A stretch of DNA of 64,000 nt from Mycolicibacterium peregrinum. Lineage in GTDB: Bacteria; Actinomycetota; Actinomycetes; Mycobacteriales; Mycobacteriaceae. The stretch lies in contig NZ_LQPP01000035.1 of the NCBI RefSeq assembly GCF_002102345.1, forward strand, positions 1 to 64,000. The letters run 5' to 3'. The notes beneath the pieces are model-generated. The model ran no database searches, was not told the DNA's origin, and was given only the letters and a program-made list of their open reading frames with translations. The translations under genes and the position numbers were made by a program. Position 1 is the stretch's first letter; every line of letters begins with the position of its first letter. This document shows, in pieces, positions 7,963-18,200 of this stretch.

Positions 7963-8376
7963 TCAGCGGGACAACCCAGTCAGCCGCGTGAGGGCATCGA
8001 ACCCGTCGTCGGTACCCGGCCAGTGCGCTCGGACAGCCGCTAGCCCCGCACGGCGCACGACGCCGCGCAGCACCAAGGTGACGACGATGGCGTCGTCGGC
8101 ATAGCCGAGCACGGGGATGAAGTCGGGGATCAGATCGATCGGCAGCGCCAGATACACGACCAACAGCGCCAACCGGAAGCGCACCCCGCGCGGCAGCGAT
8201 TTGTCCCTGGCCAGGCGAGGGATCAACCGCAACAGGTCCGGAAGCATGCGCAGCGCCTCGGTGAGCAGATTCCCGCGCGGCCGCACGATGAGGAGCGCGA
8301 CGACGAGGACGAGCCAGCTCAGCAGCAAGGCGGCGCCGTGGCCCAGCAACGCATCGCCCCACCAGGTGTCGGTCAC
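7963..8376 (-). CDS. DUF1232 (YkvA-like) membrane protein
   Basis: A 137-aa protein with a hydrophobic N-terminal segment (AALLLSWLVLVVALLIV, about residues 15-31). A DUF1232 core contains YLALPIDLIPDFIPVLGYADDAIVV at about 76-100; this PxDLIPDFIP motif defines the family. Start is GTG at 8376. Function is unknown. It is alone between two terminators, so it is probably transcribed by itself. Confidence 0.85.
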   Translation of the reverse strand: MTDTWWGDALLGHGAALLLSWLVLVVALLIVRPRGNLLTEALRMLPDLLRLIPRLARDKSLPRGVRFRLALLVVYLALPIDLIPDFIPVLGYADDAIVVTLVLRGVVRRAGLAAVRAHWPGTDDGFDALTRLTGLSR

Positions 8377-8397
8377 ACGACGATTGTCCAGCAGACG

Positions 8398-8434
8398 CAG
8401 AACTGCCCCTTCCCAAGAGAAAGGGGCAGTTCTG
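8398..8434 (-). terminator. Perfect 14-bp hairpin after SDR gene
   Basis: CAGAACTGCCCCTT (8398-8411) and AAGGGGCAGTTCTG (8421-8434) pair perfectly around a 9-base loop. It lies 15 bases past the stop of the minus-strand SDR gene and upstream of the DUF1232 gene, consistent with a terminator separating the two. No U-tract is present. Confidence 0.7.
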
Positions 8435-8449
8435 TGACTGGTCGAAGGA

Positions 8450-9226
8450 CTACTTCGGTGGCATCCGGATGCCGCCGTCGACGCGGACGACCTCGGCGTT
8501 CATGTACGAGTTGGTCAGCAGCTCGACGACCATCGAGGCCAGCTCGTCGGGCTTGCCGAGGCGGTGCGGGAACAGCACCGACTCGCCGAGCTTGGCCTTG
8601 AACGCCTCGGAGGCCTCGCCCTCGCCGTAGATCGGGGTGTCGATGAGGCCGGGGGCCACGGTGTTGACGCGGATACCGACAGCGGACAGATCGCGGGCCA
8701 CCGGCAGGGTCAGGCCGACAACGCCGCCCTTGGAGGACGAGTAGGCCGCCTGGCCGATCTGACCGTCGAAGGCCGCGACGCTGGTCATGTTGACGATGGC
8801 ACCGCGCTCGCCGGTTTCGCTGAGCTCGTTCTTGCTCATCTGGGTGGCGGCGATGCGGATGCAGTCGAAGGTGCCGACCAGGTTGATGTCGAGCACCTTC
8901 TTGTACAGGCCGAGGTCGTGAGCCGAGGAGAACTCGCCGTCCTTGCCGATGGTGCGCTGGGCCCAGCCGACGCCGGCCGAGTTCACCAGGGCGCGCAGCG
9001 GGCCGAGGTCCGCGGCGGTCTTGACCGCATCGATGATCTGGTCGGTGTTGGTGACGTCGACGGTGACGAAGATGCCGCCGATCTCCTTGGCGAGGGCCTC
9101 GCCCTTGTCCGCCTGCAGGTCAGCCACGACAACGCGGGCTCCCTTGGCAGCCAACTGGCGGGCAGTCGCCGCGCCGATACCTGATGCGCCACCTGTGACG
9201 ATGGCGCTTGCTCCGTTGAGTTCCAC
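8450..9226 (-). CDS. SDR oxidoreductase, HSD10-like 3-hydroxyacyl-CoA dehydrogenase
   Basis: A 258-aa short-chain dehydrogenase with cofactor motif TGGASGIG, the NSAG element and catalytic Tyr/Lys in AAYSSSKGG. It strongly resembles Rv1144 and type-2 3-hydroxyacyl-CoA dehydrogenase (17-beta-HSD10). Shared segments are INLVGTFDCIR, SVAAFDGQIGQAAYS and VRVDGGIRMPP. The likely reaction is NAD-dependent oxidation of 3-hydroxyacyl-CoA or a hydroxysteroid. GTG at 9226 (VELNGASAIV) is preferred; the frame continues to 9262. Monocistronic with its own terminator, and divergent from pirin. Confidence 0.87.
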   Translation of the reverse strand: MELNGASAIVTGGASGIGAATARQLAAKGARVVVADLQADKGEALAKEIGGIFVTVDVTNTDQIIDAVKTAADLGPLRALVNSAGVGWAQRTIGKDGEFSSAHDLGLYKKVLDINLVGTFDCIRIAATQMSKNELSETGERGAIVNMTSVAAFDGQIGQAAYSSSKGGVVGLTLPVARDLSAVGIRVNTVAPGLIDTPIYGEGEASEAFKAKLGESVLFPHRLGKPDELASMVVELLTNSYMNAEVVRVDGGIRMPPK

Positions 9227-9298
9227 GCCCAACACACTAAGCCCCGGTCCTCCCCGATCCACCGGTTGGTCAGCTACGACCCTCGGTAGGCTGGCACC

Positions 9299-10009
9299 AT
9301 GCCTGCCACGGTCGACATCCGCCGCGCCGGGGACCGCGGCGCCAGCACAACCGACTGGCTGAATTCACGGCACTCCTTCTCGTTCGCCGACTACTACGAC
9401 CCGGCCAACACCCACCACGGCCTGTTGCTGGTGAACAACGACGACATCGTCGCGCCTGCTGCCGGCTTCGACACCCACCCGCACCGGGACATGGAGATCG
9501 TCACCTGGGTGTTGTCCGGGCAGTTGGCGCATGAAGATTCGATGGGCAACTCCGGGGTGATCTATCCGGGTCTGGCCCAGCGGATGTCGGCGGGCACCGG
9601 CGTGCAGCATTCGGAGAAGAACGGATCTGCCGATGAGCCGGTGCATTTCGTGCAGATGTGGGTTTTGCCCGATACAGCCGGGGTGACGCCGAGCTATCAG
9701 CAGCAGGAGATCGAGTTGGCCGCCACGCTGACCCCGATCGCCTCCGGTGCCCGCGATGCGGCCGTCACCCTGCACAACCGCAACGCCACGCTGTACGGCG
9801 CGCGGCTGCAGCCCGGCGATTCGGTCGAACTGCCGCAGGCCCGCTACGTCCACCTGTTCGTTGCACGCGGCGCGGTGACGTTGGACGGATCCGGGCCACT
9901 CGCCGAGGGTGACGCCGCCCGCCTCACCGATTCGGGCGGACGGGTCACAGCTGACACCGAAGCCGAGATCCTGGTGTGGGAGATGAATGCGGGTTTGGGC
10001 GGCGCGTAG
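9299..10009 (+). CDS. Pirin family protein
   Basis: A 236-aa bicupin, counterpart of Rv0181c. The N-terminal pirin signature FDTHPHRDMEIVTW carries the HxH metal ligands, and HSEKNG about 45 residues later supplies the remaining His/Glu. Members bind iron and some have quercetinase activity; the physiological role in mycobacteria is unknown. The gene overlaps the next one by 23 bases, so the two are co-transcribed. Confidence 0.9.
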   Translation: MPATVDIRRAGDRGASTTDWLNSRHSFSFADYYDPANTHHGLLLVNNDDIVAPAAGFDTHPHRDMEIVTWVLSGQLAHEDSMGNSGVIYPGLAQRMSAGTGVQHSEKNGSADEPVHFVQMWVLPDTAGVTPSYQQQEIELAATLTPIASGARDAAVTLHNRNATLYGARLQPGDSVELPQARYVHLFVARGAVTLDGSGPLAEGDAARLTDSGGRVTADTEAEILVWEMNAGLGGA

Positions 10010-11243
10010 CGCGATCGCACTGGTCACCGCGGTCACCCTGACCGCGTGTGGGACGAACCCCGGACCCGGATCACCGCCGACCCCCTCGGTGTCGACCTCG
10101 GAGCCTCCACCTGCCGGCCTCGCATCGGTACTCGTTCAGGTGCCCGAGCGATTCGCCCAGGCCCCGCTCGACGAACCTCGCCTCGCCCAGATACCCGCCG
10201 GCTGGACCATCGAGGTGATCGCCCGGGTGCCCAAGGCCAGGATGGCCGCGTTCGCCCCCGACGACGCCTTGCTGGTGTCGGTCCCGGCCACCGGGCAGGT
10301 GCTGACGGTGCGCCCGGACCAGCGCACGCTGCTCGACGGGCTGGAGCAGCCGCACGGCCTGTTTTTCGTCGGGACGACGTTGTACGTGGCCGAGAGCAAC
10401 CGGATCGACGCCTATGACTATGTCGAAGGCCGCGCCGTCAACCGCCGCACCATCGCCGACGATCTGCCCGACGCCAAGAGTCCCGACCTGCACGGCGCCT
10501 ACGCCCACGCACTCAAGAGCGTCGCCGTGGGACCCGATGGCGCCGTGTACTTTTCGATCGGCTCGACGGGCAACGTCTCGGCCGAGGACCGCACCGCCAC
10601 GCCGCCGCGGGCCACCATCATGCGGGTGCCGCCCGGTGGCGGACCTGCCACCCCGTTCGCCACCGGCGTCCGTAATGGAACGGGTCTGGCGCCGGCCCCC
10701 GACGGCTCGCTGTGGACGGCGGTGAACAACCGCGACGACGTCGCCGATCCACAGGGCCGGGTCCGCCAGGACTACGTGGACGACCACCCGCCGGAGTCGG
10801 TGGCCAAGCTGACACCCGGGCGCGAATTGGGTTGGCCGTACTGCAATCCCGACGGCCCGCCACCGGCCGGGTTCATCCGGGACATGCAGACCAACGCCGA
10901 CGGCGGCAAGCTGGACTGTGCGGCGCTGACACCCGTCGAGCAGACCCTCGGTGCGCATTCCGCCCCGCTGGGCATGAGCTTCGCCGAACTGCCGCCGCCC
11001 TACGGACCCGGTGCCCTCGTCGGGGTGCACGGCTCGTGGAACCGGCGGTCACCGCAGGCGCCGGAGGTGTCGTTCTTCGGTTGGCACAACGGCACATTGG
11101 GGCCGCAGCAGACCCTGGTCGGCGGTTTCCAGGCCGACGACGGCTCCCGCTGGGGACGTCCGGTGGCGGCGGTGGCGGGCCCGGACGGCGGCGTCTACAT
11201 CACCGACGACTACGCCGGCGCGGTGTATCGGCTGTCGCCTTGA
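9987..11243 (+). CDS. Beta-propeller lipoprotein, sorbosone/glucose dehydrogenase-like
   Basis: A 418-aa predicted lipoprotein: signal MRVWAARSAIALVTAVTLTAC with lipobox LTAC (Cys about 21), then a Pro/Ser/Thr linker. The body is a GSDH/L-sorbosone dehydrogenase-like six-bladed propeller. Segments such as HALKSVAVGPDGAVYFSIGS, RNGTGLAPAPDGSLW, VGVHGSWNRR and GPDGGVYITDDYAGAVYRL are typical. Family members oxidise sugars with PQQ, but whether this one binds PQQ is uncertain. The start lies inside the pirin gene. Confidence 0.82.
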   Translation: MRVWAARSAIALVTAVTLTACGTNPGPGSPPTPSVSTSEPPPAGLASVLVQVPERFAQAPLDEPRLAQIPAGWTIEVIARVPKARMAAFAPDDALLVSVPATGQVLTVRPDQRTLLDGLEQPHGLFFVGTTLYVAESNRIDAYDYVEGRAVNRRTIADDLPDAKSPDLHGAYAHALKSVAVGPDGAVYFSIGSTGNVSAEDRTATPPRATIMRVPPGGGPATPFATGVRNGTGLAPAPDGSLWTAVNNRDDVADPQGRVRQDYVDDHPPESVAKLTPGRELGWPYCNPDGPPPAGFIRDMQTNADGGKLDCAALTPVEQTLGAHSAPLGMSFAELPPPYGPGALVGVHGSWNRRSPQAPEVSFFGWHNGTLGPQQTLVGGFQADDGSRWGRPVAAVAGPDGGVYITDDYAGAVYRLSP

Positions 11244-11270
11244 ACTTGCCCGAGCCGTACCATCGCCGGT

Positions 11271-11705
11271 GTGGCCGACCAACAGCTGGGTGATCTCAAG
11301 CTGCTGCGCCGGGTGCGGGACCGCATCGATCGCGAGTACGCGCAGCCGCTGAACGTCGAAGCGCTTGCCCGCGGGGTCAATATGTCGGCCGGGCACCTCA
11401 GCAGACAGTTCAAGATCGCTTATGGCGAGTCGCCGTATTCCTATCTGATGACCCGTCGTATCGAGCGCGCGATGGCGCTGCTGCGCCGTGGCGACCTGTC
11501 GGTCACCGAGGTGTGCTTCGCCGTCGGCTGTTCCTCGCTCGGCACGTTCAGCACCCGGTTCACCGAACTGGTCGGGATATCGCCGAGCCGCTACCGCGAG
11601 CAGACAGCGTCGGTGACCGACGGTCTCCCCTCATGCATGGAGAAACAGGTCACCAAACCGGTCAGGAATCGAGAAGCGCCGGCCGCCCGCCTGCATTTAG
11701 CGTGA
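11271..11705 (+). CDS. AraC family transcriptional regulator
   Basis: A short 144-aa regulator consisting almost only of the AraC DNA-binding domain. The two helix-turn-helix units are EALARGVNMSAGHLSRQFK and LSVTEVCFAVGCSSLGTFSTRF, ending in the ISPSRYRE signature. There is no N-terminal sensor domain. Start GTG at 11271. Its stop overlaps a GTG (11702) of the VOC gene, and the UvrA-like gene follows 3 bases after that. It probably controls this three-gene operon. Confidence 0.88.
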   Translation: MADQQLGDLKLLRRVRDRIDREYAQPLNVEALARGVNMSAGHLSRQFKIAYGESPYSYLMTRRIERAMALLRRGDLSVTEVCFAVGCSSLGTFSTRFTELVGISPSRYREQTASVTDGLPSCMEKQVTKPVRNREAPAARLHLA

Positions 11706-11710
11706 AAACC

Positions 11711-12121
11711 ATGGAACTCACCATTCACTCAAGCATGCTCCCGCTCGACGATCCGGAAGAATCCCTCGCGTTCTATCGCGACGTCCTCGGCTTCGAGGTC
11801 CGTCTCGATGTCGGCAAGGACAAGATGCGTTGGATCACCGTCGGCCCACCGAACCAGCCTGACACCTCGATCGTGCTGTACCCGCCGTCCGCCACCCCCG
11901 GCCTCACCGACGACGAGCGTCGCACCATCGCCGAGATGATGGCCAAGGGCACCTTCGGGACGCTCCTGCTCGCCACCAAGGATCTCGACGGTACGTTTGA
12001 AAAAGTGCAGGCCGGCGACGTTGAAGTAGTCCAGGAGCCCACCGAGCAGCCATATGGCGTGCGGGACTGCGCCCTTCGCGATCCCGCCGGCAACATGGTC
12101 CGTATCCAGGAGTCGCGCTAA
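11711..12121 (+). CDS. VOC family (glyoxalase/bleomycin-resistance-like) protein
   Basis: A 136-aa protein with two beta-alpha-beta-beta-beta repeats. Segments are LDDPEESLAFYRDVLGFEVRLDV and QPYGVRDCALRDPAGNMVRI; the second carries the conserved C-terminal Asp-Pro-x-Gly-Asn. ATG at 11711 (MELTIHSS) resembles relatives; GTG at 11702 overlaps the AraC stop (GTGA) and would add three residues. Such proteins next to AraC regulators often bind hydrophobic small molecules or electrophiles. The ligand is unknown. Confidence 0.85.
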   Translation: MELTIHSSMLPLDDPEESLAFYRDVLGFEVRLDVGKDKMRWITVGPPNQPDTSIVLYPPSATPGLTDDERRTIAEMMAKGTFGTLLLATKDLDGTFEKVQAGDVEVVQEPTEQPYGVRDCALRDPAGNMVRIQESR

Positions 12122-12124
12122 CCG

Positions 12125-14488
<2,364 letters not shown>

Positions 14489-14569
14489 ACCAACTTTGTC
14501 AGGGCACCCGAACTTTCCCGTGTTGATCCCCAAACTTATTGTCGAATAAGCACTTTCGCGCGCCACGGT

Positions 14570-14599
14570 TTGCACCGACCCCGCGGGCGTGCGTATGGT
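14570..14599 (+). promoter_or_regulatory. Putative promoter of Mn2+ riboswitch transcript
   Basis: TTGCAC (14570-14575) and TATGGT (14594-14599) are separated by 18 bases. The predicted start point is just upstream of the riboswitch P1 stem at 14609. Confidence 0.5.
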
Positions 14600-14606
14600 G
14601 GACAAC

Positions 14607-14742
14607 AGCGAAGGGGAGTAGCCCCCAATCGGATATTCGACATACTGGCCGCACATCAGCGACGCATGAGCGGCCCGGCTATCCGAACCGGTCACGACCG
14701 GTGGGCGAGACCTTCGGCCGTAGACCATTGGTTTGCCGGCCG
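14607..14742 (+). promoter_or_regulatory. yybP-ykoY (Mn2+) riboswitch
   Basis: The two hallmark loops of the yybP-ykoY aptamer are present: GGGGAGTAGCC (14613-14623) and GGGCGAGACC (14703-14712). They are closed by a P1 stem, CGAAGG (14609-14614) with CCTTCG (14711-14716). A second hairpin, CGGCCG (14715-14720) with CGGCCG (14737-14742), overlaps the P1 3' strand by two bases and could be the alternative fold of the expression platform. This RNA class senses Mn2+ and turns on Mn2+ export genes; the downstream gene is a GDT1-type transporter. Confidence 0.88.
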
Positions 14743-14793
14743 GAGGCATCTGTTCAGCCCCCAACGGCAGCCAACGACCGAGGAGTTTGTCGA

Positions 14794-15525
14794 GTGCTGG
14801 CTGCACTGCTCTTGAGTTTCGCTGTCATCTTCGTCGCCGAGCTCGGCGACAAGTCCCAGTTGATGGCCATGACGTTTGCGCTGCGCTACCGCTGGTGGGT
14901 GGTGCTCATCGGCATCACGGCGGCCACCACCGCAGTTCACCTGATCTCGGTCGCGGTGGGGCACTACCTCGGCGCGGCGCTGCCGACGCACCTGCTCGGC
15001 ATCCTCGCCGGTGTGGCGTTCGTGTTCTTCGGGCTGTGGACCCTGCGCGGTGACAAGCTGTCCGACGATGAGGCGACCAAGGCCCAGCGCTCGACGGCCC
15101 CGGCGTTCTTCACGGTCACCTCCGCCTTCCTGCTGGCCGAACTCGGCGACAAGACGATGCTCGCGACCATCACGTTGGCCGCCGACAACGACTGGGTGGG
15201 CGTGTGGATCGGTTCCACCATCGGCATGGTGGCGGCCGACGCACTGGCCATCGTGGTCGGGGCGATCGCGGGCAAGCACCTCCCCGAACGGGTGATCCAG
15301 TTGGGCGCGGCCGCCTTGTTCGTCATCTTCGGCGTCGCGATGCTGCTGGAGGGCGCATTCCCGGCGGCCCCGGCGCTGCTGACCACCGCGGGCGCGATTG
15401 CGGTAACGGCGCTGGGTGCGGCAGGCCTGCGAATGCTGCCCGCACATTTGCGGCCGGCGGTACTACGCAAGACCGAGACGGCGGATCCAGCTAACACCGA
15501 TCAATCAGGAGCGATCGCCCCTTGA
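14794..15525 (+). CDS. GDT1/TMEM165 (UPF0016) family transporter, probable Mn2+ exporter
   Basis: A 243-aa membrane protein with two copies of the family motif E-x-G-D-K-(S/T): AELGDKS at about 15-21 and AELGDKT at about 115-121. Each lies in a three-helix repeat. Bacterial relatives (MneA, Mnx) export Mn2+, and the upstream yybP-ykoY riboswitch supports that function. The start is GTG at 14794 with SD AGGAG at 14781-14785. The upstream frame to 14539 is the riboswitch leader and is not coding. The C-terminal tail (TETADPANTDQ) is hydrophilic. Confidence 0.88.
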   Translation: MLAALLLSFAVIFVAELGDKSQLMAMTFALRYRWWVVLIGITAATTAVHLISVAVGHYLGAALPTHLLGILAGVAFVFFGLWTLRGDKLSDDEATKAQRSTAPAFFTVTSAFLLAELGDKTMLATITLAADNDWVGVWIGSTIGMVAADALAIVVGAIAGKHLPERVIQLGAAALFVIFGVAMLLEGAFPAAPALLTTAGAIAVTALGAAGLRMLPAHLRPAVLRKTETADPANTDQSGAIAP

Positions 15526-15553
15526 CCCAACCGTGACCAGGCTGTTACGCATG

Positions 15554-15581
15554 TTGACAGAGTTTCCTGTGTGGTTATTGT
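15554..15581 (+). promoter_or_regulatory. SigA-type promoter of secreted glycosidase gene
   Basis: TTGACA (15554-15559), a 16-base spacer and TATTGT (15576-15581) lie 7 bases before the GTG at 15589, which has no SD. This suggests a strong leaderless promoter. Confidence 0.6.
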
Positions 15582-15588
15582 GTAGTTC

Positions 15589-16668
15589 GTGCCAGCCCTG
15601 GCAAAACTCTTCCAACGTGCGGTCGCTACTGCGGCCGCCGTTGCCGTCTGCGCGGCGCTGGCCACCACCGGCTCGCCCGTCGCACGCGCCGAGGATGCCC
15701 GGACGCTGCTGCTCGGAGCGATCGCCAACACCAAGGGCGCCTACCTCGTCTACAACTTCGGCGGCCAGTTCGCCGCACCCTTCCTGTCCGCCGACGGCCG
15801 CGCCTACACGCTGAACAACGGCGGCCATCTGATGACGATGAAGAACGCCTCCGGACGGCTCAACCCGCGCCTGCTGGTCGACAGCCATCAGGGCTATCAG
15901 TCCCGCTGCGAGCGCACCCCCGGCGCCCGGACGAGCGAAGGACTCTGGCAGGCATCGGAAACCTACGCGCCGCTGGCCGCCTGGCAGGTCCTGGGCCAGC
16001 CGACCATCGCGGTGAACGCCAACTTCTTCGACGTACGCGGGCAGAAGGGCGGTTCGTGGCGCGACACCAAGTGCTCGTCGCCGCTGGGCGCCTACGTCGA
16101 CAACACCCGCGGGCAGGGGCGGGCCAACGCCGCGGTCACGGGCACGCTGGCCTACGCGGGAAAGCAGGGCCTGTCCGGCGGTGACGAGCGTTGGGCCGCA
16201 CTGGCGACCATGATCCTTCCCATGGGCGGCGCCCCGTATGTGGTGATGCCCAAGGGTCCCGACGACTACGACTCGGCCACACCCGTCATCCAGCGCCTGC
16301 TGGATCAGAACGCCCGGTTCGTCGCGGTCGCCGGCATCGGACTGCTCGCTCCCGGCGACACCGGTCAGCTCAACGACAACGGCCCGAGTGCGGCGCGCAC
16401 CGCGATCGGCTACAACCGGGCCACCGACCAGCTCTACGTCTTCCAGGGCGGCAGCTACACCCCGGACAACATCCAGGACCTGTTCCGCGGCCTCGGCGCC
16501 GACAACGCACTGCTGCTCGACGGCGGCGGTTCGTCGGCGATCGTATTGCGCCGCGACACCGGAGGCATGTGGAGCGGCGCCGGATCACCACGCGGCAACT
16601 GCGATACCCGTCAGGTGCTGTGCGATTCGCGCGAGCGGGCCCTGCCCAGCTGGCTGGCCTTCAACTGA
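15589..16668 (+). CDS. Secreted phosphodiester glycosidase family protein (NAGPA-like)
   Basis: A 359-aa protein with a Sec signal (ATAAAVAVCAALATTGSPVARA, cut near ARA-ED). The body is the NAGPA/DUF2233 domain: TIAVNANFFDVRG, AARTAIGYN and LLDGGGSSAIVL, the last being the family's most conserved motif. The eukaryotic relative removes N-acetylglucosamine from GlcNAc-phosphodiesters. Bacterial members act on envelope polysaccharide or spore/phage glycans. Four cysteines (CERT, CSSP, CDTR, CDSR) could form disulfides outside the membrane. Likely envelope sugar metabolism; substrate unknown. Converges on the cyclase-like gene. Confidence 0.83.
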   Translation: MPALAKLFQRAVATAAAVAVCAALATTGSPVARAEDARTLLLGAIANTKGAYLVYNFGGQFAAPFLSADGRAYTLNNGGHLMTMKNASGRLNPRLLVDSHQGYQSRCERTPGARTSEGLWQASETYAPLAAWQVLGQPTIAVNANFFDVRGQKGGSWRDTKCSSPLGAYVDNTRGQGRANAAVTGTLAYAGKQGLSGGDERWAALATMILPMGGAPYVVMPKGPDDYDSATPVIQRLLDQNARFVAVAGIGLLAPGDTGQLNDNGPSAARTAIGYNRATDQLYVFQGGSYTPDNIQDLFRGLGADNALLLDGGGSSAIVLRRDTGGMWSGAGSPRGNCDTRQVLCDSRERALPSWLAFN

Positions 16669-16672
16669 GGCG

Positions 16673-17206
16673 TCAGTTCACCAGGACTTCGGCGAGAACC
16701 GCATTCGGCATGCGCAAGGGCCGCAGGTACTTGTGCAATCCCGGATGGCACAGCTGCAGGAGGCGCTCCTGGGGCTCGCCGCCGTCCATGCGTTGATCGC
16801 CAAGGTATTTCAGCGTCGCGCCGGACGGAAGGTCGCCCTCAACCAAGGAGGCCGCCGTGCCCGATATCAATGTCTGCCCACCATGGGCGATGTCGCGCAG
16901 CCGCTCGGTCCCGGCGGCCGTGCTGTGCACACCGATGCACAGCTCAAACGGATCCAACGGCGTCAGTTGCAGATACAGCGCGCAGGACACCGCGTCGGTC
17001 GCGCGGTCGAAGGCAGCCGTGAAGCCGTCGCAGGCCGGCCGCTTCGTCGATAACGCGCCGCCGTGGAGCGCGACAACGTGGGTGATCGTCGCTCGAAAGT
17101 ACGGGAGCGCGGCGGCCATACCCCTTGGGTCGGTTTGCCACAGGTGTGCGGACCCCTCGGTGCGGGCCATCAGCCACGTCGTCGCAGTCGCCGGCATTTC
17201 GGTCAC
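16673..17206 (-). CDS. Stand-alone degenerate nucleotide-cyclase-like domain
   Basis: A 177-aa protein resembling the class III cyclase module at the N-terminus of mycobacterial LuxR regulators such as Rv0386, Rv1358 and Rv2488c. The typical FTDIEGST start reads ARTEGSAHLW, so the metal-binding Asp is missing. The KTTGDG region reads STKRPACDG. The later part (TERLRDIAHGGQTLISG, then LGDQRM and ERLLQLCHPGL) is well conserved. The ATPase and LuxR domains that normally follow are absent. It is probably a catalytically dead sensor or remnant of a larger regulator. Confidence 0.7.
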   Translation of the reverse strand: MTEMPATATTWLMARTEGSAHLWQTDPRGMAAALPYFRATITHVVALHGGALSTKRPACDGFTAAFDRATDAVSCALYLQLTPLDPFELCIGVHSTAAGTERLRDIAHGGQTLISGTAASLVEGDLPSGATLKYLGDQRMDGGEPQERLLQLCHPGLHKYLRPLRMPNAVLAEVLVN

Positions 17207-17412
17207 GCGCGCGTCGCTCCCGCCTGTTGTCCGTCAGTGATCCCGCACCTGACGGCGCGCAGAACGCCAGGGTAACCAGTTTTCGCGGGCTGCGCCTGAG
17301 GCGTCGACGCCGTTGCCGCAGAACCTCGTTGCCAACCCGAGGCCGCAGCGCCATTGCCCACGTCGGACGCGCGTAAGCAGTCCCGCACCCTATTTGCTGG
17401 ACCGGGTGAGCG
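17207..17412. other. Intergenic region, nothing recognised
   Basis: This GC-rich stretch separates the cyclase-like gene from barstar. I see no gene, clear promoter or strong hairpin. It could hold the remnant of an upstream fusion partner of the cyclase-like domain, but no homology can be shown. Confidence 0.4.
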
Positions 17413-17691
17413 TCAGTTCTCCAGCCAAAGGTCGACGCCCTCGGTGGTGAAGATCGACAGGACGGTGCTCCAAGTGTCCTCGCCGAGCGCGTCTTTGATG
17501 TTGCGGTAGTCGGTCATGACGAACCGGAACCTACGATCCTCCGGCGTACCGAAACCGCCGCGCAGGCAGTCGGCCAGCGCGTCCAGGTTCGAGCCGAAGT
17601 AGCCGCCGTCGCCATTGACCGCGCGGCCGATCTCGGTGAAGAAGTCCGCTCTGGAACTCACCTTGGTCCCGTCGATCCGATACGTCTTCAC
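17413..17691 (-). CDS. Barstar-like ribonuclease inhibitor
   Basis: A 92-aa acidic protein of the barstar family. The key segment GGYFGSNLDALADCLRGGF contains the acidic binding helix (Asn-Leu-Asp-Ala-Leu-Asp in barstar) that blocks barnase. It ends in a short strand (TTEGVDLWLEN). The GTG start overlaps the stop of the upstream secreted RNase by GTGA, so the two are translationally coupled. It should stay in the cytoplasm and neutralise RNase before export. Confidence 0.87.
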   Translation of the reverse strand: MKTYRIDGTKVSSRADFFTEIGRAVNGDGGYFGSNLDALADCLRGGFGTPEDRRFRFVMTDYRNIKDALGEDTWSTVLSIFTTEGVDLWLEN

Positions 17692-18128
17692 ATGCCTCCG
17701 ATCAGGCAGAACGATTCGTAGTGGTCGCCGGTGTAGTAGTACTCGGGCGGGTCGTTCTGCGGTGATCCCCCGGTGACGATGCGCCGCTTGCCACGGTGCT
17801 TGTTGCCGGGCGTCGGCACCGTGTACTCGTGGTAGTAGCCGCGCTCGTGTTTGGGCAACCGGCCTTCGTAGTTTCCGAAAACGACGCCGTCGTTGCGGGG
17901 GTAGGGAAACGGGCCGCCGGACTGGATGAGCTCCACGGTTTTATCTGCTTCCGGCGGGAGGCCGCTCAGAGCGCAGGTGCCGTCGGCCGCCGCAGACTTC
18001 GCCGGTGATGCCGATCCCGATGTCGACGCCGGTGGCGCCGCCGGAGATGATGTGGTTTCGGTCGGAGCGCAGCACCCCGAAATCAGGCCGCACAGCACTG
18101 CCAGCGCCGCAATGCGTGATCGTCCCAT
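17688..18128 (-). CDS. Secreted/lipoprotein barnase-type ribonuclease
   Basis: A 146-aa guanyl-specific RNase of the barnase/N1/T1 family. An N-terminal signal ends in LISGC (Cys about 19), a lipobox, followed by a Thr/Ser/Pro/Ala linker to residue 50. The catalytic set matches barnase: Glu101 in YYHEYTVPTPG, Arg112/115 in HRGKRRIVTGG, His136 in DHYESFCLI. The gene is followed by its barstar inhibitor with a GTGA overlap. ATG at 18128 is chosen because the longer frame (to 18284) lacks a signal and is antisense to the acyltransferase. It probably degrades extracellular RNA or attacks competitors. Confidence 0.85.
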   Translation of the reverse strand: MGRSRIAALAVLCGLISGCCAPTETTSSPAAPPASTSGSASPAKSAAADGTCALSGLPPEADKTVELIQSGGPFPYPRNDGVVFGNYEGRLPKHERGYYHEYTVPTPGNKHRGKRRIVTGGSPQNDPPEYYYTGDHYESFCLIGGM

Positions 18129-18200
18129 CGGCACGAGGCTAGCAACAGCGGTCGCAAATCCAGGGTCAACACGGGTTGCCGTGCGACGATCGTTACTCGA

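Noticed and set aside
14539..14793. Coding extension of the GDT1-family gene
   Set aside because: This stretch is the yybP-ykoY riboswitch leader; the GTG at 14794 has a good SD and begins directly in the first membrane helix.
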